Source: DATLLN01 sp963797175 (GTDB lineage Bacteria > Actinomycetota > Thermoleophilia > Gaiellales > JAICJC01). Taken from it: a stretch of 64,000 nt of DNA. The stretch covers positions 558,001-622,000 of the forward strand of contig CAWCOL010000005.1 in NCBI GenBank assembly GCA_963797175.1. Reading direction: 5' to 3'. A program made the position numbers and the translations under genes. The notes beneath the pieces are model-generated. The model saw only the letters and a program-made list of their open reading frames with translations, did not search any database and was not told where the DNA came from. Positions 36,410-45,216 of the stretch are shown here, in pieces; the first letter of the stretch is position 1, and every line of letters starts with the position of its first letter.

Positions 36410-37734
36410 GAGCGGCTCTTGAAGTCGATGATCACCGGCACCCCGTCCAGCCCCAGCCGTGCGCGGATCTGGTTCTCGACGAAGTACGCGTAGTCACGGG
36501 TGACGAGCCCACGGTCGTTGACCACGATACGGAACCGCGGCGGCCGTGTCTGGAACTGTGTGATGTAGAGCATGTTCAGCCGGCGGCGGCCCGAGCGCGG
36601 CGGCTCGCGGCGGGCGACGATCTCCTCCAGGGCGCGGTTCAGCGCGCCCGTCCCGATCCGCGACGTGTAGCGGGCGAACAGCTCCTCCACCGCGTCCAGC
36701 ACGCGGTCGATGTTGCGGCCGGACAGCGCCGAGGTCGTCATCATCTCCGGCCGCTGGCGCAGGCGGTCGCCCAGGCGCTCGCGCATGTCGTCCACGGTGA
36801 TCGTCGCGATGTCCCACTTGGAGAGCACGATCAGGGTGGCGCAGCTCGCCTTGCGGGCCATGTCGGCGACGGCCAGATCGCCCTCGGTCAGGCCCTCCGA
36901 CGCGTCGATCAGCACCAGCGCGACATCGGCGCGATCAACCGCCTGGAGCGCCCGCACCTCGCTGTAGTACTCGATGCCCTGCCGGTGCTTGCGCTTGCGG
37001 CGCAGGCCGGCCGTGTCGATCAGCCGGAAGCGGACGTCGCCGCGGGTGAACGGCGTGTCCACCACATCGCGGGTCGTGCCGGGCTGGTCGGAGACCACCA
37101 CCCGCGGGCGGCCGAGGACGGCGTTCACCAGCGACGACTTGCCGACGTTGGGCCGGCCCAGGATCGCCACCCGGATCTCCTCGCCGTCGTGGGCCGGGCG
37201 CTCCGGCGGGTCGATCCCGTCCAGCCGCTCGACGATCTCGTCCAGCAGGTCACCGCTGCCGCGGCCGTGCAGCGCCGAGACCATCGCCGGCTCGCCCAGG
37301 CCGAGGGCGTGCAGGTCGAGCGCGCCCACCTCGGCCGACGGGCCGTCCACCTTGTTGGCCACCACGATCACGGGGCGGCCGGAGCGGCGCAGGATGTCGG
37401 CGATCTCCTGGTCGCCGGCCGCCAGGCCGGCGGCGGCGTCGATCACGAGCAGCACCAGGTCGGCCTCCTGCACGGCGGTGCGCGCCTGCGCGGCCACCTC
37501 GACCTGGAGCGGCGACTCGTCGGCCGCGTCCACCCCGCCGGTGTCGACCAGCAGGAAGCGCCGGCGGCGCCACTCGCAGACAGCCTCGGTGCGGTCGCGG
37601 GTGACGCCCGGCATCGCGTCCACCACCGCCTGGCGAGAGCCGGTCAGCCGGTTGACCAGGGTGGACTTGCCCGCGTTGGGGAACCCGACGACCGCGACGA
37701 CGCCGGAGATCAGCTCCTCGCCCGGGTCGCTCAT
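36406..37734 (-). CDS. der: GTPase Der (EngA)
   Basis: A 442-residue double-GTPase for 50S assembly. G domain 1: GFPNAGKSTLVNRL and VDTGGVDA. G domain 2: GRPNVGKSSLVNAVLG, PGTTRDVVDTPF and IDTAGLRRKRK. The C-terminal KH-like domain ends in the usual basic tail. ATGA overlap with cmk-plsC and GTGA with gpsA. In many Actinomycetota Cmk is fused to Der; here it is fused to PlsC instead. Intact. Confidence 0.96.
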   Translation of the reverse strand: MSDPGEELISGVVAVVGFPNAGKSTLVNRLTGSRQAVVDAMPGVTRDRTEAVCEWRRRRFLLVDTGGVDAADESPLQVEVAAQARTAVQEADLVLLVIDAAAGLAAGDQEIADILRRSGRPVIVVANKVDGPSAEVGALDLHALGLGEPAMVSALHGRGSGDLLDEIVERLDGIDPPERPAHDGEEIRVAILGRPNVGKSSLVNAVLGRPRVVVSDQPGTTRDVVDTPFTRGDVRFRLIDTAGLRRKRKHRQGIEYYSEVRALQAVDRADVALVLIDASEGLTEGDLAVADMARKASCATLIVLSKWDIATITVDDMRERLGDRLRQRPEMMTTSALSGRNIDRVLDAVEELFARYTSRIGTGALNRALEEIVARREPPRSGRRRLNMLYITQFQTRPPRFRIVVNDRGLVTRDYAYFVENQIRARLGLDGVPVIIDFKSRS

Positions 37735-38909
37735 GCCCGCGTCTGCTCGTGCAGGCTGCGGATCTCGTCCATCAGCTGCTCGGCCGTCTCGCGGTAGGCG
37801 TCGGATGGGCGGCGGCCGTCCCGTGCGTAGCGGCGCGCGGGCCCGAAGGTGATCGAGATGGTGCGGCCGGGCCGCCACCCGCGGCTCGCGATCGCCACCG
37901 GCACCACGTCGGCGTCCTCGACGATCGCCATCCGGCCGGCGCCCGCCTTGGCCTCCTCGAAGCCGTCCTGGCGGTGTCCCTGGATGAAGACGCCGACGCA
38001 TCCGCCCGCCTCCAGCGTCGCGTGGACGGTGCGCAGCGCCTCCCGGTCGGCCTCGCCGCGGTGCACGGCGAAGGTGCCGCCCATCCGCAGGAAGGCGCCG
38101 AACGGCCGCGGGCGGAACAGCTCCGACTTGGCCATGTAGCGGATGGCCCGCGGCTGCGCTGAGCCGATCGCGGGGATGTCCCACAGCGACTGGTGGTTCG
38201 CGACCAGGATCAGCGGCCCGCGGCGGGGCACGTGCTCGACGCCGTGCGCGCGGATCCGCAGTCCGGCCTTGAACAGCGGCGCCGCCCAGGGCCGCACGAC
38301 CTTCCAGAAGGTGTCGCCCGGCAGGGGCCGGTCGCCGGCCTCTCCGGCCAGCTCGACGATGCGATCGACCACCTGCTCGGCCGAGAGGTCGCTGGTGTCG
38401 ACCACGCGCGCGTCGGGCGCCGGCGCGGACTGCTCGCTGTCCAGGCTGTCGCGCTCGACGATCGCCGCGCGCACCGCCTCGATGTCGTCGGAGCCGAGGT
38501 CGCGGGCACGGCGGGCCGCGCGCACCTGGGAGGAGGCGACCAGGAAGACCTTGAGGTCGGCGTCAGGGCAGACGATGCTGCCCGTGTCCCGCCCCTCGAG
38601 CACGGCGTCCGCGGCCAGCTCGCGCTGCCGCGCCCGCATCCGCGCCCGCACCTGTGGGTGCCGGGAGACGGCGCTGACGTTGCGCGAGACGGCCTCGGCC
38701 CGCAGGTCGGCGCCTTGTGGCGGTGGCTCGCCGATCAGCGCGGCCAGGGCGTCGCCGTCGTTCAGCGACGTGCCGTGGTCGAGGGCGACCGCCGTCAGCT
38801 CGCGGTACATCGTGCCGGTGTCGATATGGCGAAGCCCGAGCCGCTGGGCGACAGCCCGGGCAACGGTGCTCTTCCCGGCGCCGGCCGGTCCGTCGATCGT
38901 GATCACCAT
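37731..38909 (-). CDS. Fused cytidylate kinase / 1-acylglycerol-3-phosphate acyltransferase
   Basis: A 392-residue bifunctional chain. Residues 1-190 are a CMP kinase: TIDGPAGAGKSTVARAVA (P-loop), HIDTGTMYREL and VLEGRDTGSIVCPDA, with a shortened NMP-binding insert. Residues 195-392 are a PlsC-type acyltransferase: LILVANHQSLWDIPAI (HX4D), GGTFAVHRGEADR and GVFIQGHRQDG (a variant of the FPEGTRS block). The protein joins nucleotide (CTP precursor) and phosphatidic-acid synthesis, both needed for CDP-diacylglycerol. Neighbouring gpsA makes the glycerol-3-P substrate. TAGGCT lies 11 nt upstream. Confidence 0.93.
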   Translation of the reverse strand: MVITIDGPAGAGKSTVARAVAQRLGLRHIDTGTMYRELTAVALDHGTSLNDGDALAALIGEPPPQGADLRAEAVSRNVSAVSRHPQVRARMRARQRELAADAVLEGRDTGSIVCPDADLKVFLVASSQVRAARRARDLGSDDIEAVRAAIVERDSLDSEQSAPAPDARVVDTSDLSAEQVVDRIVELAGEAGDRPLPGDTFWKVVRPWAAPLFKAGLRIRAHGVEHVPRRGPLILVANHQSLWDIPAIGSAQPRAIRYMAKSELFRPRPFGAFLRMGGTFAVHRGEADREALRTVHATLEAGGCVGVFIQGHRQDGFEEAKAGAGRMAIVEDADVVPVAIASRGWRPGRTISITFGPARRYARDGRRPSDAYRETAEQLMDEIRSLHEQTRA

Positions 38910-38920
38910 GTCGAGCGCGA

Positions 38921-38926
38921 AGCCTA
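38921..38926 (-). promoter_or_regulatory. -10 element of cmk-plsC (TAGGCT)
   Basis: TAGGCT on the minus strand ends 11 nt before the cmk-plsC ATG, in the 56-nt gap after the 2H-phosphoesterase gene. Confidence 0.45.
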
Positions 38927-38965
38927 CCGGGGCGACGCCGACGCCCGATCAGGCGGGCCGGCGGG

Positions 38966-39477
38966 TCAGATCTCGACCATCGCTCCCGTGTCGGCGTCCA
39001 CCAGCGCGATCCGGGCGACGGTCGCCGTGACGGGAAGCCGGGCCGCGTGGCAGACGCGCACGCCGCTCGCGAGGTGATCGTCGGAGAGGCCGCCACCGAG
39101 TGTGCAGTGCGGGATCCAGCGCCCGGCAGGTAGTGCCCCCACACCCGGGCCGGGGACGGGCCGAGCGCACCGACCAGCGCGGCGTGAGCATCGAGCAGGC
39201 CCCTGGTCGGCGTGGCGACGAGCACCAGGAACCCGCCGTCGCCGGGGAACACGGCCGGTGCGACGAGCTCCACCTGGAGGCCGCGAAACGGCGTCAGCCG
39301 ATCGATCCACGCGCCCCGGTCGAGGCTGTCGGCGACGATCAGCGAGACGTGCGGCTCGTGCCGGCGGTGGGTGAACGTCCGCAGCGAGGGGACGCCGGCG
39401 TCCTCGAGCGCGTCCCAGAGCCTCCGGACGGCCGCCTCGGCATCCGCGTCGAACAGCAACACCGCGCCCCGGGCCAT
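38966..39477 (-). CDS. 2H phosphoesterase / 2'-5' RNA ligase superfamily protein (one frameshift site)
   Basis: A protein of about 169 residues with the two His-x-Thr/Ser motifs of the superfamily: HEPHVSLIV near residue 45 and IPHCTLGGGL in the second half. These act on 2',3'-cyclic or 2'-5' phosphodiesters. The halves lie in different frames near 39125 (two extra bases or one missing). It sits between aroA and cmk-plsC and has no evident role in either pathway. The substrate is unknown. Confidence 0.75.
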
Positions 39478-39481
39478 CGGC

Positions 39482-40780
39482 TCAGGCGCTGACGGACGCG
39501 AGACGGTCGGCGAAGTCGGGGAAGCTGACCTCGATCGCCTCGGCGCCCTCGATGGTGACGCCCTCCTGCGAGCAGACGCCGATCACGGCGCCCAGCATCG
39601 CGATCCGGTGGTCGCCGGCGGCGTCGATCCGGCCGCCGCGCAGCCGGTGCGGGACGCCGGTCACCTCGAAGCCGTCCTCCAGCTCGCGGACGTGCGCACC
39701 GGTGTTGTGCATCGCCTCGACCACGGTGGCGATGCGGTCGCTCTCCTTCACCCGCAGCTCGCCCGCACCGCGGATCACCGTCGTCCCGCGCGCGAACGCG
39801 GCGACCAGCACGACCAGGGGCAGCTCGTCGATCAGGCTGGGGACGAGCTCGGGCTCGACCTCGGTGGCAACCAGCTCGGCCGGGCGCACCTCGATGTCGG
39901 CCACCGGCTCGCCGCCCGCCCAGCGCCGGCCGAACAGGCCGACGCGGGCGCCCATCCGCTCCAGCACGGTCAGCAGCCCGGTGCGCGTGGGGTTGATGCC
40001 GACGCCCTGGATGGTCAGGTTGGAGCCGGACAGGACACAGGCGGCGGCGATGAACGGCGCCGCCGAGGAGAAGTCGCCGGGGACGCCGATCTCGGTCAGC
40101 TCGAGGTGGTTGACGGGGGAGACGGCCACACGGCCGGGGCGGCGGTCGACGGGCACGCCGGCGCGCCGCAGCATCCGCTCGGTGTGGTCGCGGGTCGGCA
40201 CCGGCTCCTCGATCTCGGTCACGCCGTGCTCGGCGAACAGCGCCGCCAGCAGCAGGCAGGACTTGACCTGCGCCGAGGCGACCGGCAGCCGGTACTGGAT
40301 CGGCACCGTCCGGCCGCGGCCGGTCACGGTCACCGGCGGCAGGCCGTCCGCCGTCTCGATCTCGACGCCCATCGTCGCCAGCGGCTCGGCCACCCGCCCC
40401 ATCGGCCGGCGCCGGATCGACTCGTCGCCGTCCAGCGTGAACCGTCCCATCTGGCCCGCCAGCAGGCCGGGCAGGAGCCGCATCAGCGTCCCCGCGTTGC
40501 CGACGTCGATGGCGCCCTCCGGAGGGCGCAGCCCGCGCAGGCCGACGCCCTGGATCTCGAGGCCGTCCTCGCCCACCCGCTCGATCGCGACGCCCATCGA
40601 CCGGAACGCCTCGACCGTCGAGAGCGTGTCGGCCGATGCGCCAAAACCCTCAACCTCTACTCGACCTTCAGACAGCGATCCGAGCATGACGGCGCGGTGG
40701 CTGACCGACTTGTCGCCGGGCACGACCAGCCCGCCGACCAGGCCGGCCGCCGGCGCGATCCGCATCCCGGCGTCAGGCAT
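39482..40780 (-). CDS. aroA: 3-phosphoshikimate 1-carboxyvinyltransferase (EPSP synthase)
   Basis: A 432-residue shikimate-pathway enzyme. Motifs: VPGDKSVSHRAVMLGSL at the N-terminus, DVGNAGTLMRLLPGLLAG, GDESIRRRPMGRVAEPL, VASAQVKSCLLLAAL, DELPLVVLVAAFA and RVKESDRI. The LFAEH...RDHTERML region contains the usual active-site set. The motif order and the NAGT-type motif suggest the class usual in Actinomycetota. It overlaps tyrA by 8 nt. Intact. Confidence 0.96.
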   Translation of the reverse strand: MPDAGMRIAPAAGLVGGLVVPGDKSVSHRAVMLGSLSEGRVEVEGFGASADTLSTVEAFRSMGVAIERVGEDGLEIQGVGLRGLRPPEGAIDVGNAGTLMRLLPGLLAGQMGRFTLDGDESIRRRPMGRVAEPLATMGVEIETADGLPPVTVTGRGRTVPIQYRLPVASAQVKSCLLLAALFAEHGVTEIEEPVPTRDHTERMLRRAGVPVDRRPGRVAVSPVNHLELTEIGVPGDFSSAAPFIAAACVLSGSNLTIQGVGINPTRTGLLTVLERMGARVGLFGRRWAGGEPVADIEVRPAELVATEVEPELVPSLIDELPLVVLVAAFARGTTVIRGAGELRVKESDRIATVVEAMHNTGAHVRELEDGFEVTGVPHRLRGGRIDAAGDHRIAMLGAVIGVCSQEGVTIEGAEAIEVSFPDFADRLASVSA

Positions 40781-41864
40781 CGACCGCCGCCGTCGCGATG
40801 GCGCCGTAGCCCTGGGCGTCGAGCAGCTCGACGGCGCGGTTCGCCTCGCGCTCGCCGGCCACCGTCACCACCACCGTGCCGCCGCGGTCGGCCGACACGT
40901 GGTGCAGCTCGAAGTCCTCGATGTTGATCCCCTCCGCACCCAGCGCCTGGGTGATCCCGGAGAGCACGCCGGGCCGGTCGGGCACGTGGACGCGCACCCG
41001 GAACAGCTCCTCGGGCGTGGCCGGGTAGCTCATGTCCAGCAGGCGCCGGCGGTTGGCCGAGGCCTCGGCGATCCAGCGGGCGACGAAGCCGGCGTCCTCG
41101 CGCTCCAGAGCCCGGGCCAGCTCGTCCAGCCGGCGGCCGTGCTCGCGCAGGCCGTCCAGCACCGCTTCCCGGTTGTCCAGGAAGATGTCCACCCAGATGC
41201 GCGGGTTGGCGCCCGCCACGCGCGTCATGTCGCGGAACGAGCCACCGGCCGCCGCCAGCGGGTCGTGGCCGTCGACCCGGCCCGAGCCGGCCTGGTTGAC
41301 CAGCGTGTTGGCGATCGCGTGCGGGACGTGGCTGGTGAGGGCGACCAGGCGGTCGTGCGCGCCCGGATCGATCGCCACCGGCCGCGCGCCCAGCGAGGCG
41401 CAGAAGCCGTGCAGCCGGCGGTAGCCCGCCGGGTCGGTCGCCGCGCCGGGCGTGAGGAAGTAGGTCGCGCCGTCGAACAGGTCGGCGCGCGCGTTCGCCA
41501 TGCCGCGCGCCTCCGACCCGCAGACCGGGTGGCCGCCGCAGAAGCGCGGTTCGGCGCCGGCCGCCTCGACCAGCCGGGCCTTGGTCGAGCCGACGTCGGA
41601 GACCGTGCACCCCTCCGGGGCGACGTCCAGCACCGAGCGCACGAGCGCGGGCAGCTCGGCCACCGGCCCGCATACGAAGGCGAGGTCGGCACCCTCCACC
41701 GCGACCCCCACGCTCTCGGCCGCGACGCCGATCGCGTCCCGCTCGAGGCCGATCCTGCCCGCCTCGGGATCGGGGTCGTAGGCCGCGACCTCGGCCCCGC
41801 CGGCCGTTGCCGCCAGCGCCAGCGAGCCGCCGATCAGCCCCAGCCCGACGACCGCGACCCTCAT
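40773..41864 (-). CDS. tyrA: Prephenate dehydrogenase with C-terminal ACT domain
   Basis: A 363-residue tyrosine-pathway enzyme. The NAD-binding site VVGLGLIGGSLALAA opens the protein. SDVGSTKARLVEA and FCGGHPVCGSEARGMANA carry the catalytic His. ALTSHVPHAIANTLVNQ follows, and from about 290 there is an ACT domain (FRVRVHVPDRPGVLSGITQAL) likely binding tyrosine for feedback control. ATGA overlap with aroF. Intact. Confidence 0.95.
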   Translation of the reverse strand: MRVAVVGLGLIGGSLALAATAGGAEVAAYDPDPEAGRIGLERDAIGVAAESVGVAVEGADLAFVCGPVAELPALVRSVLDVAPEGCTVSDVGSTKARLVEAAGAEPRFCGGHPVCGSEARGMANARADLFDGATYFLTPGAATDPAGYRRLHGFCASLGARPVAIDPGAHDRLVALTSHVPHAIANTLVNQAGSGRVDGHDPLAAAGGSFRDMTRVAGANPRIWVDIFLDNREAVLDGLREHGRRLDELARALEREDAGFVARWIAEASANRRRLLDMSYPATPEELFRVRVHVPDRPGVLSGITQALGAEGINIEDFELHHVSADRGGTVVVTVAGEREANRAVELLDAQGYGAIATAAVDA

Positions 41865-43240
41865 CGCAGGGGGCCCTGGGCGCCGCGCATCAGCTCGGCG
41901 ACCTGGAAGGCGAGATCGAGCGACTGGCGCGCGTTCAGGCGCGGGTCGCACAGCGTCGAGTAGTTCACGTTCAGCTGATCCTCGAGCACCTCCTCGGAGC
42001 CGCCCAGGCACTCGGTGACGTGCTCGCCGGTGAACTCGATGTGGACGCCGCCGGGCCACGCCCCCTCGGCCACGCAGGCCGTGAAGAAGCCGCGGATCTC
42101 CGCCAGGATGTCCTCGAAGCGCCGCGTCTTGTACCCGGAGGCCGTGCGGAAGACGTTCGCGTGCATCGGGTCGCAGACCCAGACCACGGGGTGCTCGGCG
42201 TCCGCGGCGGCGCGCAGCAGCGGCGGCAGCAGCTCCTCGACGCGGCCGGCGCCCAGGCGCGAGATCAGCGTGATCCGGCCGGGGCGGCGCTCGGGGTTCA
42301 GCGATCTCGCACAGCTCGCGCAGCTCGGCGGGCGTCGCCGATCGGGCCCGAGCTTGATCCCGATCGGGTTGTGCACGCCGGAGAAGTACTCGACGTGCGC
42401 GCCGTCGGGCTGGCGCGTGCGCTCGCCGATCCACAGCATGTGGGCCGAGCAGTCGTACCAGTCGCCGGTCAGCGAGTCGCGGCGGGTGAGCGCCTGCTCG
42501 TAGTCCAGCAGCAGTCCCTCGTGGCTCGTCCAGACGTCCACCTCGTGCAGCTGGCGCTCGGCCCCGAGGTCGATCCCGCAGGCGGCCATGAACCGCAGCG
42601 CCCGCTCGATCTCGGACGCGATCACCTCGTAGCGGCGGCCCTCCGGCGAGGACGCGACGAACTCCTGGTTCCACAGGTGCACCTGGGTGAGGTCGGCGAA
42701 GCCGCCCTTGGTGAAGGCGCGCAGCAGGTTCAGCGTCGCCGCCGACTGGTGGTAGCCCTGCAGCATCCGGTCGGGGTCGTACGCCCGGGCCGCCGGCGGT
42801 GGGCGCGTCGTCGTGCAGCATGTGCCCGCGGAAGCGTCGGCACCTCGACCCCGTCCACCAGCTCGGTCGGGCTGGAGCGCGGCTTGACGAACTGCCCGGC
42901 GATCCGGCCGACCTTGACCACCGGCAGCATCGAGCCGTAGGTCAGCACCGCGGCCATCTGGAGGATGATCTTGAGCCGCTCGCGGATGCTGATCGCCGAG
43001 AAGTCGGCGAACGACTCCGCGCAGTCGCCGGCCTGGAGCAGGAACGCGCGGCCCGGCGGCGACCTGCGCCAGCGAGTCGCGCAGCTGGCGCGCCTCGCCC
43101 GCGAACACCAGCGGCGGCATGCGCGGCGATCCGGGCGCCGACGGCGTCGGCCGCCGCGCGGTCGGGCCAGGTCCGGCTGCTGGAGCGCCGGACGCTCCCG
43201 CCAGGAGGCCGGCGACCAGGTCGTTCTGGGCGGTTGCCAT
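41861..43240 (-). CDS. aroF: Class II 3-deoxy-7-phosphoheptulonate (DAHP) synthase, heavily frameshifted
   Basis: First enzyme of the shikimate pathway (class II/plant-type). Collected motifs: PPLVFAGEARQLRDSLAQVA, FLLQAGDCAESFADF, LQMAAVLTYG with VVKVGRIAGQFVKPRS, ARAYDPDRMLQGYHQSA, TSHEGLLLDYEQALTR, VHNPIGIKLGPTATPAEL, NPERRPGRITLISRLGAG, VVWVCDPMHANV, and the C-terminal HIEFTGEHVTECLGG. Nine extra bases spread over 42300-43200 (near 43195, 43170, 43125, 43065, 42835, 42800, two near 42345, and 42300) explain all frame changes. Removing nine gives exactly 457 codons. The symbol is used generically. Confidence 0.88.
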   Translation of the reverse strand: MATAQNDLVAGLLAGASGAPAAGPGPTARRPTPSAPGSPRMPPLVFAGEARQLRDSLAQVAAGPRVPAPGRRLRGVVRRLLGDQHPRAAQDHPPDGRGADLRLDAAGGQGRPDRRAVRQAALQPDRAGGRGRGADASAGTCCTTTRPPPAARAYDPDRMLQGYHQSAATLNLLRAFTKGGFADLTQVHLWNQEFVASSPEGRRYEVIASEIERALRFMAACGIDLGAERQLHEVDVWTSHEGLLLDYEQALTRRDSLTGDWYDCSAHMLWIGERTRQPDGAHVEYFSGVHNPIGIKLGPDRRRPPSCASCARSLNPERRPGRITLISRLGAGRVEELLPPLLRAAADAEHPVVWVCDPMHANVFRTASGYKTRRFEDILAEIRGFFTACVAEGAWPGGVHIEFTGEHVTECLGGSEEVLEDQLNVNYSTLCDPRLNARQSLDLAFQVAELMRGAQGPLR

Positions 43241-43249
43241 CGGACGATC

Positions 43250-43255
43250 AGTGTA
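43250..43255 (-). promoter_or_regulatory. -10 element of the aroF-tyrA-aroA operon (TACACT, leaderless)
   Basis: TACACT on the minus strand ends 9 nt before the aroF ATG. It is 10 bp from the divergent trpS -10, so the two promoters occupy the same DNA face-to-back and should interfere. Confidence 0.5.
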
Positions 43256-43265
43256 CCGAGGCCGG

Positions 43266-43271
43266 TAGGAT
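43266..43271 (+). promoter_or_regulatory. -10 element of trpS (TAGGAT, leaderless)
   Basis: TAGGAT on the plus strand ends 9 nt before the trpS ATG. Its -35 region would lie on the aroF -10/start region. Confidence 0.5.
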
Positions 43272-43280
43272 CCCCGGCTC

Positions 43281-44263
43281 ATGGCACGCGTCTTCTCGGG
43301 CATCCAGCCCACCGGCACCAAGCACCTCGGCAACTACATCGGCGCCATCCGCCACTACGTTGCCGACCAGGACAAGGGCGAGTCGTTCTACTGCGTGGTC
43401 GACCTGCACTCGATCTCGGTGCCCTACGAGCCGGACGAGCTGCACGAGAACACGCTGAACACCGCAGCCACGTTGCTGGCCGCCGGGCTCGACCCAGGCC
43501 GGTGCACGCTGTTCATGCAGAGCCAGGTGCCGATGCGCACCCCTACGGCGCGTGGCTGCTGGGCAGCCGTTGCCACGTGGGGCGAGCTGCGCCGGATGAC
43601 GCAGTTCAAGGAGAAGAGCGAGGGCCAGGAATCCGTCACGGTCGACCTCTTCACGTACCCGGTGCTGCAGGCCGCGGACATCCTGCTCTACAAGGCCGAC
43701 CGCGTGCCCGTCGGCGACGACCAGCGCCAGCATCTCGAGCTCGCCCGCGACATCGCGCAGCGGTTCAACCACCGCTTCGGCGAGCTGTTCCCGCTGCCCG
43801 AGGCCGCGATCGCGGGCGTCGGCGGCCGCGTCATGGACCTCCAGGAGCCGACCCGGAAGATGTCCACGACCGGCGGCACGCCGCAGGGCACCGTGCTGCT
43901 GACCGATCCGCCCGAGGTGATGGCGAAGAAGTTCCGCTCGGCCGTGACGGACTCGGGGCGCGAGGTGCGCCGCGGCGAGGGCAAGGAGGGGATCGCCAAC
44001 CTGATCGAGATCCTCGGCATCGCCACCGACCGCACCCCAGAGCAGATCGAGGCCGCCTACGACGGCGCCGGGTACGGCCAGTTCAAGGGCGACGTCGCGG
44101 ACGCCGTCGTCGAGTGGCTGCGCCCGGTGCGTGAGCCGGTACCTGGAGCTGCGGGCGGACGAGGGCGAGCTGCGGCCGGATCCTCGACGCCGGCGCGGAG
44201 CGGGCGCGCGGCGTGGCGTCGGAGACCCTGGCCGAGATGCTCAGCCGCATGGGCTTTCGGTAG
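43281..44263 (+). CDS. trpS: Tryptophanyl-tRNA synthetase (several frameshifts)
   Basis: Class Ic synthetase of about 325 residues after correction. HIGH-type motif GTKHLGNYIGAIRHY, ELRRMTQFKEKS, TYPVLQAADILLYKADRVPV, GDDQRQHLELARDIA, the KMSKS equivalent PTRKMSTTGGTPQGT, and a C-terminal helix ending ASETLAEMLSRMGFR. Frame breaks near 43542 (two bases), 43567, 44133 and 44183 are all removable as extra bases. It lies divergent from the aroF operon, and both concern aromatic amino acids. No leader or attenuator is evident. Confidence 0.9.
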
Positions 44264-44279
44264 GCGCCCGCAGGTCGGC

Positions 44280-44285
44280 TACCCT
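44280..44285 (+). promoter_or_regulatory. -10 element of the VOC gene (TACCCT, leaderless)
   Basis: TACCCT on the plus strand ends 6 nt before the ATG at 44292, in the 28-nt gap after trpS. Confidence 0.45.
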
Positions 44286-44291
44286 ACGGGC

Positions 44292-45216
44292 ATGCGACTC
44301 GAAGGAATCCACCACATCACCGCGATCACCGCGGACGCCCCCCGCAACGTCGACTTCTACGCGCGGGCGCTGGGGCTGCGGCTGGTCAAGAAGACCGTCA
44401 ACCAGGACGACCCCACCGTCTACCACCTGTTCTACGGGGACGAGCACGGCAGTCCCGGCAACGACCTGACGTTCTTCGAGTACCCGGGCGCGGCCGTCGG
44501 CCGTCCTGGCAACGGCATGGTGCACCGGATCCTGTGGCGCGTCGGCAGCCCGGACGCGATCGCGTTCTGGGAGGAACGGCTGCGCGGGCGACGCGACCTC
44601 GGTCGAGCGCGTGGACGGCGGCGGCCTGCGGTTCCGCGACCCCGAGGGCCTCCAGCACGAGCTGGTCGTCGTCGAGAGCGGCGACGCCCCGCTGACGGCG
44701 AGCCATCCCGAGGTGCCTGCCGAGCATGCCCTCCAGGGCTTCCACGGCGTGCGCGCCTACGCCTCGTCGCCCGACCGCAGCCGCGCGCTGCTCGAGGACG
44801 GAATGGCCTTCACGCCCGTGGGCGAGGGCTGGGAGGCGCGCGGCGAGCAGCGCGGCTCGACCTACGTCTACGACGCGCCGCCCGCCGATCCCGGCATCCC
44901 CGGCGCCGGCACCATCCATCACGTCGCCTGGGCGACGACGATGGACGAGCAGGAGGAGTGGCGCGACCGCGTCGCCGCGGCCGGCGCACGGCCGACCGGC
45001 GTGATCGACCGCTTCTACTTCCGCTCGGTCTACTTCCGCGAGCCGAGCGGCGTGCTGTTCGAGCTGGCGACGATGGGCCCCGGCTTCGCGACCGACGAGG
45101 ACGAGGCGCACCTCGGCGAGCGGCTCTCGCTGCCGCCCAACTTCGAGCACCTGCGCGACCGGCTCGAGCCGGTGCTGACGCCGCTGCCGAACCCGCGCGC
45201 CGTCACGTCCGGCTGA
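44292..45216 (+). CDS. Ring-cleaving dioxygenase / glyoxalase (VOC) family protein (one frameshift)
   Basis: Two-module VOC protein of about 307 residues. Module 1 starts GIHHITAITADAPRNVDFYA and has LRLVKKTVNQDDPTVYHLFY. Module 2 contains GTIHHVAWATTMDEQEEWRD and YFREPSGVLFELATMGPGF, giving the His/His/Glu metal set. This matches the MhqO/LinE-like group that detoxifies or cleaves quinone/hydroquinone-type compounds; the substrate is inferred only at family level. One extra C near 44588 (CTG-C-GCGGGC) breaks the frame. It overlaps the convergent rluB by 14 nt. Confidence 0.85.
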
